This document shows, piece after piece, positions 11,340 through 23,336 of a stretch of DNA of 64,000 nt. The notes below the pieces were generated by a model. The model was not told the origin of the DNA and did not search any database. It saw only the letters and a list, made by a program, of their open reading frames with translations. A program made the position numbers and the translations under genes. Source of the DNA: Liopterus haemorrhoidalis (taxonomy: Eukaryota; Arthropoda; Insecta; Coleoptera; Dytiscidae). The stretch lies in assembly GCA_963971575.1 (NCBI GenBank), contig OZ020611.1, forward strand, positions 224,308,260 to 224,372,259, read 5' to 3'. Each line of letters starts with the position of its first letter. Within the stretch, counting starts at the first letter, position 1.

Positions 11340-12780
11340 TTTAATTTTTTTTTATTTTAGATAGAATTAATTAAATTCGCAAAAAACTAATTTTAATAGA
11401 TAGCTTATCAACAGCAAACAAGAGCATATGTGGATTCATGAAGAAATATTTAAAATTTAAATTAACACCTAGTTCGTTGTTTGATTTTTATTGTTTGAGC
11501 AAGATAATGAACTGCGCTGACAGTGAATGTCTACCATTAAAATTTCAGTGGATCGCCAGTCGTATTTAAAATTTCATGTAGCCAGGTACTACTCGTATTT
11601 CTGTGTATTGCAGTTATTGATGTTATGTAAAAAACTAGTATGTTTAAAAATTTATGCTTTTTGCCGTACTGGTTAGGTTTTAAAACTAAAATCATTAAAA
11701 ATTTATGGTCCGGAAAATGTATGTAATCTTCCTTCCGACATGATGGTACAAGTTACATTTAAAAATAAAATTTTTAAACCAATGTTGTATTAGATAATGA
11801 TTTTTTATCTAGATAACAGACAAAAAAGGCAGATCGAAGTGAAGAGCAAAAAAAGCAAATTGCAAATTTTTAAGTGATAAAAAATTGTTTGCATATATCA
11901 AAAAAACATAAATTTGAATAACTTTTGAAAGTATAAAAACATGCTTCCATCTAGAGACTTACAATCGTGCTTGCATTAAGACCAGGGATGGGGAGTCGGC
12001 AGAAAAATTACCGACTCTCGATTCCCGAGTCGATATTTTTGAAAACCGACTCCGACCCCCCGACTCCTTTCACTCGTAAATCGTAAAGTATATTCCAAAT
12101 ATTTAAGCGGAACTAAATGGAATTTTTATTTTCTTAAGTTATCACGAGTTCACTTTTTAACGATTGAAGTGGGATTTTGTTAAAGAAAATGATAAAAGTT
12201 AGTAGATTTCGATATCTAGTTCCTCTTAAACCAACAAAACAGACTATACTTACATTCATACTCTTGGGTTGGGGTGAGCTGTTTTTATAAAATGTCATTT
12301 TCATTTCATCTTGACTTTTTGTGCCATTTTTAATACAAATTTTCGAATATATTAGTTTTAAAATTATTTTATTGTATTTTGTATACTTTAAATGTCACTT
12401 TGTCCTTTTGATATTTATATTTTGGCTGCCAATATGAAACATGAAATAATCACGAAGCTCGTTACAAATTGAGGCAATAAAAATCAACATAATAAACAGA
12501 GTATAGAGAAAAAGATAAAATAGATATGACTAAAAACAAAAATCTTTACCGCCTCATCGTATTAATCTGTTAATACTAGTAGTGTTAATTCAATTTTTAA
12601 TTGGAAAGCATGATGGAAACCGGGTAAAATCAGTGTTGAATATTTTTAATTTAATTTTCGTTCATGAACAGAGAACTAAATGTCGTTCCTGTTTCCGTGC
12701 TTTAAAAAATTCCGGTTGTATGATATTTTGGTTTATTCTCATCCTTCCGACTGTTCCGTTCCCTAAATTTTTGAGTATCT
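11340..12780. other. unassigned DNA with one hAT-like terminus
   Basis: Around 11987 the string CAGGGATGGGGAGTCGG, followed by repeated GACTC motifs, looks like a hAT left terminus. No matching right end was found. The rest shows no recognisable gene. Confidence 0.35.
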
Positions 12781-12784
12781 ATTT

Positions 12785-13250
12785 TTACCGACCGCTAACA
12801 TATATAGGTACATACGGGAGGTATTGTGATCATACCGATTTTGACATTTCCAGATTTCGATGGATCTCCACGAATTGAGGTCCCTACATAACGTTTTGAC
12901 TATTTTTAGCATGATGTTTGTCTGTCTGTCTGTCTGTCTGTCTTTCCGTCCGTCCGTCTGTCCGTTCGTCCGTCCGTCCGTCCGTCCGTCTTACTGTCTG
13001 TCTGTCTGAGTACACGTGCACAGCAAATTCGGAAAAAAGGATTTTTATGAAATTTAAGCTTTTGACATCAATGGCACGAGTTGATCAACTTTTGGTAAAA
13101 ATCGGTCGAGATTTTTGCGAATATTTAACCATAGAAAATATTTCGAACAAATTTATTTAACAAAAATTGCTATAAAAGTAATAACTAATAACTTTTATTT
13201 GTGACATTTTTTGATAAAAAAAAATAATAGCATGGGAGTACGTTTTCGGA
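12785..13250 (+). mobile_element. second (GTCY)n Helentron/DINE-like family, copy 1 (3' truncated)
   Basis: Closely matches the element at 19006-19651 through the 5' segment (GACCGCTAACATAT, GGAGGTATTGTGATCATACC, GATCTCCACGAATTGAGGTC), a (GTCT/GTCC)n tract at 12918-13008, and the downstream segment ATCAATGGCACGAGTTGATC. The 3' sub-terminal repeat and hairpin of the other copy are missing, so this copy ends early. Confidence 0.6.
12918..13008 (+). repeat. (GTCT/GTCC)n microsatellite
   Basis: About 23 tetranucleotides mixing GTCT and GTCC. Internal to the DINE-like element; any Cys/Ser/Val-rich frame over it is a translation of the microsatellite, not a gene. Confidence 0.9.
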
Positions 13251-14868
13251 GGGTTGCTGAATATACATCCTTCACGTAGATCTTTCTTGATGTCAAATGC
13301 CTTGTCCAAACCAGAATGGAAGCTTGAAATCTTGTATAAAAATCTTATACTTGAAATTTTATTTTGTTTCTAAAAGTTAAATATATCCTTAGTTCTAACT
13401 TTCTTTCAAAAAACAACGTTTATAAAACTAATATCTTACATGTTGAAAACAAACTAAAACTTACAAATAAAAATAATGCTGGAAATTTTAAACATTTGTC
13501 TTACACTCTGTACAAATATTTTTAAAAATTGCTGCTTAACATTCTGGGCTCGTTGGCAAATCTTGGAAGATTCAGACATGCTCAGAATGCAATTAAGTCA
13601 CTTCTGTAAGCCAGTAGACGTGTATTGGAAGTAAATAAATATATTTCATTTTGGAAATATTGGGGAAGTAATACAGTGGTTAAATTTAATGCTGTGTTCG
13701 ATATCAAGTGGAGAAGTCCTGGTGTAATTCTAGAGTTAATATACGTCTTAGTCTGTCTCAGGCGTGAAGTGTTACGACTATCTTTTCTTTTGTTTTTCTC
13801 GTTCTTGTAATATACGCCCATTCACGCATTTTTCAGTGTTCCTTTATAAAGTGCGTTTGTTTGTCCTTTTTCTTTCTTTTTTACAATAAGATATATGCGA
13901 TTTGCTCTTCCGATCTTGAATATTTTTTTATTTGAACACTACCCAGTTGATTTCTAGTACGTGTAACCAAGAAACCCTTATCCCGTCACTCATGTTTGTC
14001 TGTGTGTCTTACTAGTATGTAATAATAATTTCTGTGTTTTTAAAAACATCTAGATCTATCAAACTTACATTTTCCTTTCTAAAGTCAAATGGTCTCAAAT
14101 CAGAAACAGAAGGATTAGTTTTTGTGTGCTAGCATGGTCATTAACATTTTGTCTTATAGAACTTGTGTAGTTAAAACGACGGAGGCTATTGTCTGTAGAA
14201 TATGCCACCGTCATCCTGAAACTATTATGTATATCGTCATAATTCTGTTCTTGTGTTTTGTACAACCATCTCAGACATGCATACGGTATTTAAGCAGCAC
14301 CGGTTGTACGATGCATCCCCTCTAATATAGAAACGGTGGATGAGAATTCTATCAGTATCGAATCTATTGAAATTAACCCTTTTCAAGAAACAAATACAAT
14401 TCAATACAACTGATCAATTAACCAACTAACCAAGTGGAGGAGGTTCGACTGAATGTATAGATTCTGGCCGAGTTAAGGTTCTAAGCATACCTATGCCCGA
14501 GAGTTACGGATCATCCCGGAAACGGAAATTAATCTTTTTCCATCATCACATTCTTTTCGGCTACTAAGCCGGACATTACCCTCCTGAATTTTGAGGCAAA
14601 ACAAATGTTTGTCATCGAATTATCCTGCCAACTGAGAAAAACATTACTCACGGAGAAGGAAAAAAGTACAGGAACCTTTTTACTGAGTTTCGAAATCTGC
14701 ATCACTCTCAGAGGAGGAAAAAAACTAATACAGGATTTTTTTTTCTGAGCTTCGAAATCTCCATCCATGTTAGATCCAAGATCATGCTCGTCGTCCTAAT
14801 TGTTGGTGTTTTCTCAAGACTCCCCTTTTAAGGGAATTTGAAAACATTTTCGCCTGCAAATCGTCTGC
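13251..14868. other. unassigned DNA with a Helentron 5' scrap
   Basis: At about 13960-14010 a short scrap resembles the Helentron-like 5' end (AACCAAGAAACCCTTAT, then CGTCACTCATG and a few GTCT units). At 14665-14768 two similar ~38-bp copies of a block containing TTCGAAATCT lie in tandem. No gene recognised. Confidence 0.35.
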
Positions 14869-15090
14869 TATAGTCGGATTGCTGATAGGTGACTGTTACA
14901 TGTATGTATCAAGTAGTGCATTCGTATAATAATCTAGTTACCATTTTTCAGCGATTTTAAAAATGTTTTTTGTTATTTGTCTTAGCTGTCAGTGTCTGGT
15001 AATAAATATTAATTAGTAGAGCTTGCGGTCAATTATTAAATTCACAAACTTTAATTTAAAATCTGCTGGGATATTTTAATTCCGAAAAAG

Positions 15091-15612
15091 AGAACAATGG
15101 GCTTCTTATTTCTCTATCTTGTGTCCATCAAAGAGTAGCAGCTGCCTTAAAGATTTCGGAATCAACAATTCGTAGAATTATAAAATGTAGTAAATCTGAA
15201 CTTCTCACTAACAAAATCACGAGAAAACGAAGGAAATTAAAATCTGAACCATTTTATTTTATTGATACATTGGCACAAACTTATGTTCATGAAGTACTAA
15301 GATTACCTCCTTATCACTGCCAGTATAACCCCATTGAACTAATTTGGGGTATAACAAAAAATTATTATGATAGACATATTGGTCAAAACGGATATAGATA
15401 ACGAAGTTTTGAAAATGTGGCAAGTAGTCTATGATCAAATTAGTTGTGAAACTTGGGCAAAATCTGTTAAAAAAATCGAAAATTTAATAAATGACTGGTG
15501 GGAAAGGGAAAGGATTGTTGATGATATTAATCCAATAATAATAAATACAAGAAACGACAGCGATAGTTCAGATGACGACGATATCATGCATTACAGACTA
15601 ATTATTTTAAAA
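15091..15612 (+). pseudogene. Tc1/IS630-like transposase remnant
   Basis: The N-terminal frame shows a helix-turn-helix-like HQRVAAALKISESTIRRII. After a jump in the protein the frame reads VLRLPPYHCQYNPIELIWG, the DDE motif 3 region of a Tc1/IS630-type transposase with E in NPIEL. Then another frame (15367-15633) gives the C-terminal NLINDWWERERI and an acidic tail. The first two catalytic aspartates are absent and frame changes break it. Confidence 0.75.
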
Positions 15613-15879
15613 TATATATATTTTTTTAAATAAATACATTTAAATATTTATTTTTACTTAATATTTTATTACTTTGTACTTAGGGGAAATATAAAAATTT
15701 AATTTAATTAAACAACAAATTATAATCCAAAATTTACGTATGAGTATAAATTTTTCCTTATTTATAATTATTACTTTAAAATTAATAATTTTGTTTGTTT
15801 GAGTACTGCTGTGAATTTATTTTCCTGCTCTAATTAGTAAAGATATCTACGAATCATGCTGTTTCTTTCTAAAGCTTTT

Positions 15880-16015
15880 TTTTTATGGCCTTTGCTGCTG
15901 TGGCAATTAGCCAGGACAATTTTTATTTGAGAAAATTTCCATGCCTGAACGGGTTTCGAACCCGAGACCTTCGCAACGCAGAGCACATGTGTTACCACTA
16001 CGCTACGCCGGTCGG
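15880..16015 (-). mobile_element. tRNA-derived SINE
   Basis: On the minus strand the 5' end at 16015 starts a tRNA-like head with an A box TAGCGTAGTGG and a B box GGTTCGAAACC about 30 bases apart, then an unrelated region and an A-run at 15880-15884. Direct repeats CTTTCTAAAGCTTT flank it (15865-15878 and 16016-16029), the expected LINE-mediated target duplication. The head could be misread as a tRNA gene, but the flanking repeats and tail show a SINE. It is inserted in the Tc1-like element. Confidence 0.85.
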
Positions 16016-16540
16016 CTTTCTAAAGCTTTGTTTTTTATTAAAATAATTTGGAAGTTTAGTTGTCAACTTTGCGTCACTATACGTTACTATGGGTATGCAA
16101 ATAATTATAATAATATAGACAGAGAAAGCATATAGTATTGTATATCGATACTTGTAGCAACGAAAAGTCACCTATCAGCAATCCGACTATAACTCTCTAA
16201 TTTGTAGGATATAGAAAAGGATATTACACAAGTCGCTTCAAATTGTACATGAGCTGGATTTGGCATAAATTTCGCCAAACTACTATATATCGCTAGAGTT
16301 TGGGATGTAGCCGTAGGTATTCAAATACACTGGCTTCTGTGATGGTTCTTTTCGAGCTGAAAGTGTGAGGACAGTGGACACTTGTCAAGATTTGACAAGT
16401 TTTTGTAATAGTAGCAATATTTATTGATCCAGAAAGAGTACAACATTCAGATCCATATCAAAGGTTTAAAAATACACATTTTACCTCAGTTTTTAGGGTT
16501 TTGTAGGTATGACCAAAAAACCCTTATACCGTCATTTTGT

Positions 16541-16684
<144 letters not shown>

Positions 16685-17167
16685 CGGTAAAAATTGTAGC
16701 CAAACGGCTAAACCTAGAGAGTTGAAATTTGGCATGATTGTACAACTTTTTGACCCGCACATAGGAAAAATACTAAAACATCTAAAAAACATATCCCCCT
16801 AAAAATATATACAAATATGTGCTCAACGAAAAATAAAATATTTTTTTAAAATTCTGAGTAGGGTATCAAATGAAAGCCCTTAGTACGTGGATTAACGATC
16901 AAAATTTTATTTTTACAAAATAAATTATTTTGACGCGATTTTTGTCAAAATTGTGCAAAAAAATTTTTGTCCCACACCCTGTAGTCCAGATGGTTTAAAC
17001 TAAAAATCTGAAAAAATTCTAAGTAATGTATATTGGTGTGAACCGGAATAGTACAACAGGAATTTTTAATCAGATTATGTTTTCGGAAAATAATGCATTT
17101 TTTGTGTTTTTAACCAAAATATGTTAAATATTTAATTCGCTATGTAATCAAGTTGATACGTCAGTGC

Positions 17168-17241
17168 TCATAGCGATGTGCGTTTAGTCATTGGTTTTCT
17201 AATTTGTCAAGCAGGTAACTTGCAAACTAGAGTTCGAATCC
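17168..17241 (+). other. tRNA-like pol III promoter block in copy A
   Basis: An A-box-like TAGCGATGTGCG and, about 50 bases on, a B box GAGTTCGAATCC. Aligned blocks occur at the same place in copies C (59958-60012) and D (62291-62345). It is too degenerate to fold as a functional tRNA; it looks like a SINE head absorbed by the element. Confidence 0.55.
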
Positions 17242-17689
17242 TGTCAATTTTATTTTTTTTGTTTTTGTTTTTGCAGTTTTCTGTTGTTTAAATTATTTTG
17301 TCAAAATTCTAGTTATATTTTGGTAAATGTTGCATTTAATTTTTAAAAGCGTAAATTTAATAACCAGTGGGAAGTGTTGAAATTATAATTTAATTATGTT
17401 TGACGTATACGAAATCAGAGGGCGGGGCTAATGATTTAAGCAACCAATAGAAGCCATAGGCGCAATTTTCAAAATCTTAATGAACCTTGCTATGTAAAAA
17501 AAATACTGCACATATTTAGAAACTTAAATAATGGTATTAGGCATTCGAATTAAAATTCATAAAAAAATATTTTAACATAAAATTTGTTTTGGCATCCCAA
17601 ATAATCATCATTCAGTTATTAAATACCTGCAAAACCCTGAAATATGTGAAAATTCACACTTCACATCAATTTTTTAAAACAGTATCACA

Positions 17690-18920
17690 TGAGATCAAGT
17701 ACGGTGAGTATGGGTACTGAGGAATAAGGGTAACTTTGTAACATATCAAGGAAAAGGAGAGCTGGTGCGTTATCATCAATTTTTTCAGTTTTCAGCTCGC
17801 TTTTTCTCCGACCAACTAACGTAACAGTCCAATTTTTCTTTTTCTTTTCAAAACGCTCACTAAATGGACGTCAAATAATTGTATGAAGATAATATAGATA
17901 AAATTTGGTTCCTGGTACGAACGTTTCTTAAAAATGCAAACCTCCAGAAGTGTACAAAGCCTTGACAATGGACTTTCAAAATAAAGTTCTACCGTCCAGA
18001 CAGTAGATAGGCGTATGGGCTGTTGGGCTCAACAATGACCGATGGTCACGCTGCGGTCGCTGCAAATCATCTGATCGAAACGAGTAATGTGAAAGTTGTC
18101 CTTACATGTTAATTCATCGATTTACAATTAATAATAATCAGATACCCGTAATAAATTATTTTAATTTTTTAAATGCAACACTTTTTTCTAGTTGTGTAGT
18201 TGAAGGAGAAGAGTTGTTAAACGCTGGTACCCTTTTTTTTATCGAATATATAATACATTAAAAAAATCGTGATTTTGAAACAAAAAATGTTTGTCTTCGA
18301 TTTTATTGAAAAACTGGCCCAAATCGGCTCGAACTCAAAAACTAAGAATGCCTGAATTTTTAAAATATTTTTCGCCCCAAAATTTGTTTCAAATTATATT
18401 TTGATTAAAAACGGGGTCAAAAAATTTTTGATCAAAATTTCAAAATTTTAGAGAATAAATACTCATTTATAAACTTATACATTTTTAACCTAAGATCACC
18501 TGGTTAATGACCTCAGTAGTCAACACCAAACATAATTAAATAAAAAAAAAAAAAAACCTAAGATCACAAAAATATGGTCACTTTCGAGTTACGGTCTAAA
18601 ATTTTGACATTTGCTGCAAAAAAAGTTAAAAAAAGACAGTCCACAAAAAGGCTGAGGGCCGATGAAATATGAGCCTGTCCCCTTTTTTAAACTATCTTAA
18701 TAAACTAATACTTACTTTTTAGCTATCATCGATATTAATAAAATTGAAGGCTGTATCTGTTTTATTTATTTTTCATTTTTTTATCTACACGTTTCAGACG
18801 ATTATAAGACAATATCCTCAAAAAAATCAATTTATGTCTGTCTGTATGAGATTTTTTTAACATAATTTCTCGTAATTTGGTATGATGATAGAGTAAAACC
18901 AGGATTCAAACACAGGCTAT
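17690..18920. other. unassigned AT-rich DNA
   Basis: No gene, terminal repeat or known element recognised. Confidence 0.4.
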
Positions 18921-18924
18921 AAGG

Positions 18925-20206
18925 CAGTGGTCGTCAACCTTCTACATCTGCGGAACCCTACAGTTTAAATGCTATTTCTTCGGAGCCCAAAGGCAAAATA
19001 AGGTTGTTTTTATCGACCGCCAACATATTATAAGGGAGGTATTGTGATCATACCAATTTTGACGTTTGGAGATTTCGATGGATCTCCACGAATTGAGGTC
19101 CCTACATAATGTTTAGACTATTTTTAGCATGATGTGTGTCGGTCTGTCTGTCCGTCCGTCTGTCTGTCAGTCTGTCCGTCTGTCTGTCCGTCTGTCTGTG
19201 TACACGTGTAGAGCAAATTCGGCTGAAAGGATTTTTATGAAACTTCATATTTAAGCTTCTGCCATCAATGGCACGAGTTGATCAACTTTTGGTAAAAATG
19301 GGTTGACTAAAAATGGGAGTTTACTCATGGCGATTTTAAGATTTTTGCGAATATTTCACAACAGAAAAATATCTCGAAAAAATTTATTGAACAAAAGTTG
19401 CTATAAAAGCAATAACTAATAACTTTTATTTGAGACTTTTTTTGATAAAACGAAAAATTTCGAATAATTTCTGTAAAATTTTTCGAAATTTTTTCATATT
19501 TATATGTAATATAGTTTCCACGGTCATGATAAATAATATCTCTGTAAGAAAATATTAGGTGAAGTTATTTCTACTCTGCTGCTAGAATGTAATTTATATA
19601 AGTACTTTATGATGGCGGTTGGTCCTGTGGTGGCCACAGCTGATTTTTTTAGTTTTAAGTTCAAACGTCTTAAAATAATAATTTAGGTGTTTATTATTAA
19701 ATTTAGTCTTGATCAAAATTGATATTTTATAGCTGACTATATTTCTATATTTTTTAAATGTAGGTATACTATTTTACTTTTTAAATAGTGCAATACCTAC
19801 CTAATATAATTTTTAATGCAAATTATAAACAAAAATTGAATCGAATAAGTAGCGATGGTTTGAACCTTACTTATTTATTATCAATCATTATAAACATTAA
19901 ATCCAATAATGCAGTACAAAGTATATATTTAAATGGTAGATGATATAAGAAGTAAATAATAATCACTACTCAACAAATTTGAACTTTTTGTCAAGTAAAA
20001 TTAGCTGTTTTTGAATAAATATAACTTGATGGTGATTAAGAAATTTGTAGCACCCCCAGATTTAAAGTTATTCAAATTTTCAAAATTTACCAAAATCATT
20101 GTATCCAAGAAGTCCTTAAAAAAAAAAAAAACAATAAAACTATTTAATTAAAGTTGCGGAACCCCTGAAAACGTTCCACGCAACCCTAAGGTTCCGCGGA
20201 ACACAG
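18925..20206. mobile_element. probable hAT remnant enclosing a DINE-like copy
   Basis: The left side begins CAGTGGTCGTCAACCTTC with the nearby phrase GCGGAACCCTA. The right side around 20150-20206 has GCGGAACCCC, CGCAACCCTAAGG and TTCCGCGGAACACAGG. These are the usual terminal words of a hAT group, but the two ends do not pair cleanly and no 8-bp duplication matches. Called from terminal vocabulary only. Confidence 0.35.
19006..19651 (+). mobile_element. second (GTCY)n Helentron/DINE-like family, copy 2
   Basis: The 5' sub-terminal repeat GACCGCCAACATA (19015) pairs with the reverse complement of TATGATGGCGGTT near 19608-19620. Directly after it comes a hairpin CTGTGG-TGG-CCACAG (19625-19639) close to the 3' end. 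Between them are GTGATCATACC, a (GTCY)n tract at 19138-19199 and a conserved downstream segment shared with 12785-13250. The layout is the same as the AGGGTTTTG family, but the sequence is unrelated. No protein encoded. Confidence 0.62.
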
Positions 20207-20209
20207 GTT

Positions 20210-20925
20210 TAATACGAATTAAGGTATCTCAAAATTATTATTCTAGGGGGTGTTTCGGGATTAAAGCGTTAGTAGTTGTGTTTAACTGCTTAAGCTTTAT
20301 ACTGATAATGATACAGAAACTATTTTAATTTAGAATTATTTTTAAATAAAGTTTAATCGTATATTTTGATAAAACTTCGTTTGCTTTCCATATTAGTTGC
20401 GGTATAATACGTTTGTTTGAAGTGCAGTATTTATCTTAGCTGCGAAACCGTTCAAATCCATTAATTTATATGCACACAAACCATAAATTGCAATTCGCAA
20501 TACTCGTACCAGATTAGTTCCATCCATAAATTTACAATTGGTATCGTATAGTATTTCAAGTCTAGTAGCACATTTGAGATAATTGTACATTTCTGTCTTT
20601 CAAACGTTACCACAAATGGTAACAATCAACAATGAGATACGAATCTCAACCAAAACCAAATCCCAACAGACACCATAGTTTAAATACCGCAAACATGTAT
20701 GCCGATCTATAACAATGGCTACCAACTCGAGTGTTTCCTAGTAGATATATTGCGATTATTACATTAAAAATGTTCTTGAAGTGAGTGTTTTTATCTTTAT
20801 CTAAATCTTTAATCTTATTTTTTTAAAATACATTTTATTACATAAGCGACTGTAGATTTATTCGTAGAATTTATTACAACTATTTGAAATATTGCTTTAT
20901 TTATTTTTATTATTTCCCTACGTGT
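20210..20925. other. unassigned AT-rich DNA
   Basis: No gene or element ends recognised. Confidence 0.4.
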
Positions 20926-20966
20926 TTTTAGAATTTCATAGGTATGACCAAGAAACTCTTATAAGT
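20926..20966 (+). mobile_element. Helentron/DINE-like 5' end scrap
   Basis: TTTTTAGAATTTCATAGG, then TATGACCAAGAAACTCTTAT, is a variant of the family 5' terminus. The similarity stops at about 20966. Confidence 0.5.
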
Positions 20967-21037
20967 CCAGGAAATACTTATTTTTTGAAAGAATGTTTTG
21001 TGGGAGTTTTGGAAATTGGTGCTATTAATAGGTGCTG

Positions 21038-22681
21038 AGGAGTAACCCTGATGAGCACGACATACAAAGTGTATGCGACACTGCTCAATAAGAGGCTAGT
21101 GAAGGAAATAGAGGATAAAGAAATATTAGAGGAGACGCAGTCAGGTTTTAGGAAGGGTAGGGTGGCGATAGATAACATACACAATAAACCACATAGTGGC
21201 TGAGAGAATAAAGTGGAAAAGAGGGAAGGTGTAAATGGTATTTATCGACCTTAAGGCCGCCTTTGACAAACTGGACAGGCAAGAATTGTGAGAAGTATTG
21301 GAAAGAAGGGGTGTAAGGGAAGAAATGATAAAAAGGATTAAAAAAATATACGAGGAGGCGAGGTGCAAGGTGAAGGTGGGAGAAGAAGAGTCCGAAAGCT
21401 TTTGGGTAAATAAGGGGGTAAGGCAAAGCTGTCCGTTGAGCCCAACATTATTTAATGTATACGTAGCTGACCTGGAAGAAACAATGAGGAAGGGGCAAGA
21501 CGGAGGAGTGGTGGTGGGAAGGAAGAAGTATTGGACAGTGGGGTACGCAGATGATCTGACTCCGATGTCAGAGAATGAGCAGGGACTAAAGAGGATGATG
21601 GTCAGAGCGGACAAGTACTTTAGAAGAAAAAAACTGGAGGTAAACAGAGATAAAACGAAGGTGATGGTGTTTGGAAAGGGGGGAGGAAAGAGAAAGAATA
21701 TAAGATGGGAATGGTCAGGGACAGAAATTGAAGAGGTAAAAAGTATGAAATACCTCGGATATGTTCTAACGAGGAACAATAGAGCAGAGCAGCATGTTAG
21801 AGAAAGGGTGAAGAAAGCAAGAATGGTTATGGGGCAGCTATGGAGCATAGGAGAGAGGAGGTTTGACGACGATATCAGGTGGAGAAAGAATGAAGGAAGA
21901 ACAAAAGGGTTAACTGTCGGAATGAAAAGAAACAAGGAAAGAGTACTATTGAAGATGTGGGATGGACATAAGGGAAGCTGAGCGAAAGAGAAATGGAGGA
22001 AGAAACATAGTAGAAGAATTGAGGAGGAGAGACAAGGAGGTACATGAGCAGGAAAGAACAGTAAGAATAGACAATTCAAGGAATGTGAGATAAGGACTGT
22101 AGGAATACCTAAATATTTGAAAGGGTGGAGAGGAAAGGCAGGGGGCAGAGTTAGAAGGATTGCCAGGTTAAGATGTGGAAATGAAGAACGGAGTAATAGG
22201 TATTGGGCAAAACCAGAGGATAGGCTATGCAGAATGTGTAGGGAGGAGGAAGAATCCTTGGAACACCTAACAAAAAGATGTGGAAAGATGACAAAATGGG
22301 AGGGAGAGATAAAAGAGCTGTTGAGTGAAGAAGGAAAGGGAGAAAGGTGGGTGAGAGTACTCGAGGAAAGAAGGAAGGACTGCGGAGAGGTAAGACAGAA
22401 CTGAGAACAGGAAGGAAGAAAGAGGCAAAGGAGGATGAAAGAAAAGAGGGAAGAGAAGCGAAGAAAGAGGGGAAAAAGAACTAGAGTTAAGAAGGAAGGA
22501 GACCGGAGACGGAAGTCGAAAAGAGAATAGGAAGAAAGAGAGGAACACCGGAGGAAGAATGTAGAAGAAGAAGAAGAAAGAAAGTCATAAAATGTATTAT
22601 TTTATTATTATTATGATTATTTTTATGTACTGGTTAAAACCCTAAACGCCGCAAGGCCTAGGGGAAATAAAGAATTATATA
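21038..22681 (+). mobile_element. 5'-truncated LINE with 12-bp target duplication
   Basis: A purine-rich non-LTR retrotransposon fragment of 1644 bp flanked by TAATAGGTGCTG at 21026-21037 and 22682-22693. It enters in the reverse transcriptase domain and runs to a 3' end near AAATAAAGAATTATATA. A target duplication and a 5' truncation are standard for target-primed reverse transcription. No long A-tail remains. Confidence 0.85.
21040..22404 (+). pseudogene. LINE reverse transcriptase, broken
   Basis: Reads in pieces. The fingers region (VYATLLNKRLVKEIED, SGFRKGR, FIDLKAAFDK) has stops and a frameshift. A 227-residue open frame (21298-21981) follows with GVRQSCPLSPTLFNVY and the catalytic YADD box at about residue 82, then MKYLGYVLT. 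A further frame (22117-22404) carries a C-terminal CCHC-type knuckle, CRMCREEEESLEHLTKRC. The clade was not determined. Long minus-strand frames here (for example 312 codons at 21141-22079) are shadows of the purine-rich strand. Confidence 0.85.
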
Positions 22682-22693
22682 TAATAGGTGCTG

Positions 22694-23332
22694 TTTTCGG
22701 CGTCACATTTTGCAACTTATGTTTTGCCGGAATTTTGAAAAAAACATCGAAAAACATGCAAAGATAGTTATTTGTGTACCTTGGTCAAAAATTGGATCTT
22801 TTTCGTTCGCATCTGAATTTGACGAACGAGGCAGAGTCTTCAAACAGATGAGGACTGAAAAGAACTTTTTGGCAAAGGTGCACATTATATTTTTTTGGCG
22901 ACCAAAAGTAATAGAAAAATTAAACTTATTTATTTTAATTAGCTTAATAATTTGAAACATTTGCTTGTTATTGAACAAACATCACTATCGTAGATGGCGT
23001 TGGCGTCCAGCGGCCTAAAAAGTAAGTGAATCGGCTTAGGCCTAAAAAGTACGCAAATCGGTCTAGGCCGAAAAAGATTTACTTTTTGTCTAGTACTAGA
23101 TGGAAAAAAAAACTGTTTTTGATATGGTCGCTTAAAAAATATATTTATCAAATATTTACGTTCCATTGTGGAATTCGAAAACAAATCTATCTGCATTGAA
23201 TTGAAGAGACAAATATTCTTTATAATTTAGCATCTATAAGTTTTTTTTTTTTGTGGTTTGCACGGTTTCGCCGCTAGAGCGCCGCAAAGTTGATCAATTT
23301 TTTTTAATAAAAAATGGGTTTTCGCTGCGAAA
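22694..23332. other. unassigned DNA with a short tandem motif
   Basis: At 23010-23095 three degenerate copies of a ~30-bp unit beginning GGCCTAAAAAGTA or GGCCGAAAAAG lie in tandem. No gene recognised. Confidence 0.4.
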
Positions 23333-23336
23333 TTAA

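Larger units (their letters stand above)
14871..16189 (+). mobile_element. Tc1-like transposon with internally deleted transposase
   Basis: Perfect ~25-bp inverted repeats: TAGTCGGATTGCTGATAGGT at 14871 and its complement ending at 16189, with TA on both sides (14869-14870, 16190-16191). The interior carries a decayed transposase (15091-15612), and a SINE has inserted in its 3' part (15880-16015). Without the SINE the element would be about 1.17 kb. Confidence 0.82.

Noticed and set aside
15938..16012. A tRNA gene on the minus strand
   Set aside because: A and B boxes are present, but the unit has an unrelated 3' region, an A-tail and 14-bp flanking duplications, so it is a SINE head.
18925..20206. 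A complete hAT element
   Set aside because: Kept only as a low-confidence remnant: the two ends do not pair and the flanking 8-mers CTATAAGG and GTTTAATA do not match.
21141..22079. 312-codon minus-strand frame
   Set aside because: It lies opposite the purine-rich LINE reverse transcriptase; Ser/Leu/Phe-rich composition is what the complementary strand gives.
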